This document shows, piece by piece, positions 4,843-6,402 of a stretch of DNA of 6,402 nt (positions within the stretch are counted from its first letter, which is position 1; each line of letters opens with the position of its first letter). The notes below the pieces were generated by a model, which was given only the letters and a program-made list of their open reading frames with translations, did no database searches and was not told the origin of the DNA. Made by a program: the position numbers and the translations under genes. This DNA comes from Acidimicrobiia bacterium (GTDB taxonomy: Bacteria; Actinomycetota; Acidimicrobiia; IMCC26256; BP-133), in assembly GCA_025923175.1 (NCBI GenBank), contig JAICGL010000246.1:1-6402 (forward strand), given 5' to 3'.

Positions 4843-6072
4843 ATGTCCAGGACCCGTTACCAGATCATTTTCGCCGCCGTGGCGGTGCTGGCAGCTGCCG
4901 GCGCCGTCCGCTTCGTGGTCAGTTCCGAGGCCACGACCGGACGCAACGCGGCCCAAGAGGCCGAGCCGACCGGCAACTTGGGGGACGGCGAGCTCGCCGC
5001 CCCGGGTGAGAACGGTGGCGCCGCCGCATTCGTCGAACTCGACCAGGCGGGCAACGCGCCGTCCGACCGTCCCCTGGTGGTCCGGTTAGCCGAGGGCTCG
5101 TTGACCGGTGTCACGGTCGAAGACCCGCAGGGTCAGGGGCTGGCCGGCGACCTGACAGCCGATGGCCTGGCCTGGCAGAGCAGCGAACCGCCGGTCCCGC
5201 ATACGGCCTACACCGTGCGCGTGTCGGCGATGGCACCAGACCAGCAGCCCTTCGACCAGACGCTCAACGTCACTTCTGGCCCTCCCAGCGCGTGGCTGAA
5301 GGCGACCCTCACTCCCAACGACAACGAGGTGGTCGGCATCGGGATGCCTGCGGTGGTGGCCTTCAACCGAGCCGTCGCCCCGGCAGACCGGCCCGCAGTG
5401 GAGCAGCGGCTCGCGGTGACAACCAACCCGCCGGTCGAAGGCGACTGGCGGTGGATCACCCCCTCGAGGCTGCACTGGCGGCCGGCCACCTACTGGCAGC
5501 CGGGCACGGAGGTCGGCGTGCGGAGCGACCTGCGGAACCTCAAGGTCGGCGACGCCTGGGGCGCAGACGAAAGGACCATCAGCTTCAAGATCGGCCCGGC
5601 CCGCGTCAGCACCGTCGACGTGGCCACCTACCAGATGACTTCCAGCGAGAACGGCCAGGTGGTGAAGGTGATGCCGGCGAGCATGGGCTCGAACAAGTGG
5701 CCCACCCACCACGGCATCCACCTCGTGCTGGAGAAGTCGAAGTCGGTGACGATGGACTCGTCGACCGTCGGGATTCCCCGCAACGGGCCCGGCGGCTACT
5801 ACCGCAAGGTGGCCTGGGCGACCCGGCTGACCTGGAGCGGAGAGTTCATCCACGCTGCTCCGTGGTCACAGTGGGCCCAGGGCAAGCGCAACGTGTCACA
5901 CGGTTGCATCAACGTGAGCACGGCCAACGCCAAGTGGTTCTACGACTTCGCCCAGAGGGGCGACATCGTGGAGGTCGTCAACTCGCCCAAGAAGCCGAAG
6001 CTGTACGACCCGGGCACGTCGGACTGGAACATCCCCTGGGAGCAGTGGAAGGCGGGCGACACCGCCACCTGA
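4843..6072 (+). CDS. Membrane-anchored L,D-transpeptidase (YkuD family, LdtMt2-like)
   Basis: The 409-aa enzyme is predicted to make 3-3 (meso-DAP to meso-DAP) peptidoglycan cross-links outside the membrane. Domains in order: a short basic start and a hydrophobic segment at about residues 7-26 acting as signal anchor or signal peptide; a low-complexity linker to about 65; Ig-like beta domains at about 75-250; and a YkuD catalytic domain at about 252-382. The active site reads SGEFIHAAPWSQWAQG and then SHGCINVS, giving His337, His353 and catalytic Cys355. The C-terminal tail DWNIPWEQWKAG (about 394-405) matches the extra C-terminal subdomain of mycobacterial LdtMt2-type enzymes. All catalytic residues are present. 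No lipobox cysteine is seen, unlike some mycobacterial homologues that are lipoproteins. Such enzymes use tetrapeptide donors and resist most beta-lactams but are acylated by carbapenems. The convergent neighbour is a DD-carboxypeptidase. GTG at 4837 would add two residues. Confidence 0.95.
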   Translation: MSRTRYQIIFAAVAVLAAAGAVRFVVSSEATTGRNAAQEAEPTGNLGDGELAAPGENGGAAAFVELDQAGNAPSDRPLVVRLAEGSLTGVTVEDPQGQGLAGDLTADGLAWQSSEPPVPHTAYTVRVSAMAPDQQPFDQTLNVTSGPPSAWLKATLTPNDNEVVGIGMPAVVAFNRAVAPADRPAVEQRLAVTTNPPVEGDWRWITPSRLHWRPATYWQPGTEVGVRSDLRNLKVGDAWGADERTISFKIGPARVSTVDVATYQMTSSENGQVVKVMPASMGSNKWPTHHGIHLVLEKSKSVTMDSSTVGIPRNGPGGYYRKVAWATRLTWSGEFIHAAPWSQWAQGKRNVSHGCINVSTANAKWFYDFAQRGDIVEVVNSPKKPKLYDPGTSDWNIPWEQWKAGDTAT

Positions 6073-6085
6073 GCGGCGCTGCGAG

Positions 6086-6402
6086 TTAGAGCGGCAGTCC
6101 GCTGGTGAGGGCGGCGACGACGCGGTCCTGCACGGCCTGGGCATGCGGCCATCCGAACTCGCCGTTGAAGACCAGGGCGAACCGCCGCAACGGTGCGCCG
6201 GCAATCCGGCCGACCATGGCCGCGCAGCCGTTGATCCAGCCGGTCTTGGCCGCCAGGCGGATCTCGGCGGGGGATCCCCTGTACCGCTTGGCGAGCGTGC
6301 CGGTGGCCCCGGCGATGGCGAGCCCGGAGTCGAGGATGCTGAATTGCGGCTTGCGGGAGAGGCTGAGCGCTCCGACCAGTGTCCGGCACGTGGCCTGGTT
6401 GC
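6086..6402 (-). CDS. dacB: D-Ala-D-Ala carboxypeptidase (peptidase S13, DacB/PBP4 family), C-terminal fragment
   Basis: The last 104 codons of a gene entering from the right edge are present, ending in TAA at 6086-6088. The fragment starts NQATCRTLVGAL and shows SGLAIAGATGTLAKRYRG, then AAKTGWINGCAAMVGRI, then LRRFALVFNGEF and a final QDRVVAAL helix. The KTG triad (6239-6247) is the third conserved motif of penicillin-binding proteins, and the GxxGTLxxR segment before it is typical of S13 carboxypeptidases. The SxxK and SxN motifs would lie outside the window. The enzyme removes the terminal D-Ala from pentapeptide stems and may also have endopeptidase activity. It converges with the L,D-transpeptidase gene, with 13 nt between the stops. 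A class A beta-lactamase-like hydrolase also carries a KTG motif, but the preceding GTL block argues for S13. Confidence 0.82.
   Translation of the reverse strand, partial: NQATCRTLVGALSLSRKPQFSILDSGLAIAGATGTLAKRYRGSPAEIRLAAKTGWINGCAAMVGRIAGAPLRRFALVFNGEFGWPHAQAVQDRVVAALTSGLPL

Noticed and set aside
5086..5853. Minus-strand open frame opposite the L,D-transpeptidase
   Set aside because: It is antisense to the conserved transpeptidase, rich in Arg, His, Gly and Ala, and without recognisable domains.
5292..6089. Second plus-strand frame overlapping the L,D-transpeptidase
   Set aside because: It is the +1 shadow of the real gene with an Arg/Gly-rich low-complexity translation; the catalytic SHGC motif is in the other frame.
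6090..6103. Short inverted repeat AGCGG-CAGT-CCGCT as a terminator between the convergent genes
   Set aside because: It has only a 5-bp stem, lies inside the carboxypeptidase coding end, and has no T-run; chance is a sufficient explanation.
5940..6389. Minus-strand open frame overlapping the carboxypeptidase fragment
   Set aside because: The frame with KTG, GTL and the S13-like C-terminus is a different one, ending at 6086 and open to the window edge. This frame shows no homology and overlaps the transpeptidase end.
1..6402. tRNA, rRNA, CRISPR array, insertion sequence, attachment site or phage gene
   Set aside because: No cloverleaf or rRNA sequence, no regularly spaced repeats, no transposase or integrase motifs and no terminal repeats were seen on either strand.

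Overview
The window is high-GC DNA with strong GC3 bias, and its gene content points to an actinobacterium (Actinomycetota). The best lineage markers are the L,D-transpeptidase, whose active-site block and Trp-rich tail (DWNIPWEQW) match mycobacterial LdtMt2-type enzymes, and a small MT0933-like protein of a family typical of actinobacteria. The genus cannot be determined from this sequence.

Left half (1-4152, all minus strand): a pyruvate dehydrogenase complex operon transcribed right to left in the order aceE (homodimeric E1, 886 aa), E2 dihydrolipoamide acetyltransferase (438 aa, one lipoyl domain) and lpd (E3, only its first 51 codons lie in the window). The gaps are 17 nt and 2 nt, so the genes are almost certainly co-transcribed and probably translationally coupled. 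Together they convert pyruvate, CoA and NAD+ into acetyl-CoA, CO2 and NADH. E1 and E2 look more like the E. coli / beta-gamma-proteobacterial type than the mycobacterial AceE.

Middle (4153-4842): a 169-bp divergent intergenic region holds the aceE start signals on one strand. On the other it carries the leader of a compact two-gene unit: a 61-aa MT0933-like ('antitoxin'-annotated) protein with an internal duplication, then a 52-aa acidic lipoprotein. A perfect 16-bp stem-loop closes the unit. A G-rich 99-nt leader follows before the next gene.

Right half (4843-6402): a membrane-anchored L,D-transpeptidase (409 aa, plus strand) converges with the 3' end of a D-Ala-D-Ala carboxypeptidase of the S13 (DacB/PBP4) family on the minus strand. 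The two stop codons are 13 nt apart. Both act on peptidoglycan stem peptides, and removal of the terminal D-Ala by a DD-carboxypeptidase makes the tetrapeptide donor that L,D-transpeptidases use.

No tRNA, rRNA, CRISPR array, insertion sequence or phage gene was seen. No gene-free stretch exceeds 300 bases. The window is mostly recognisable metabolism and cell-wall genes. The least explained part is the small-protein unit at 4259-4743.
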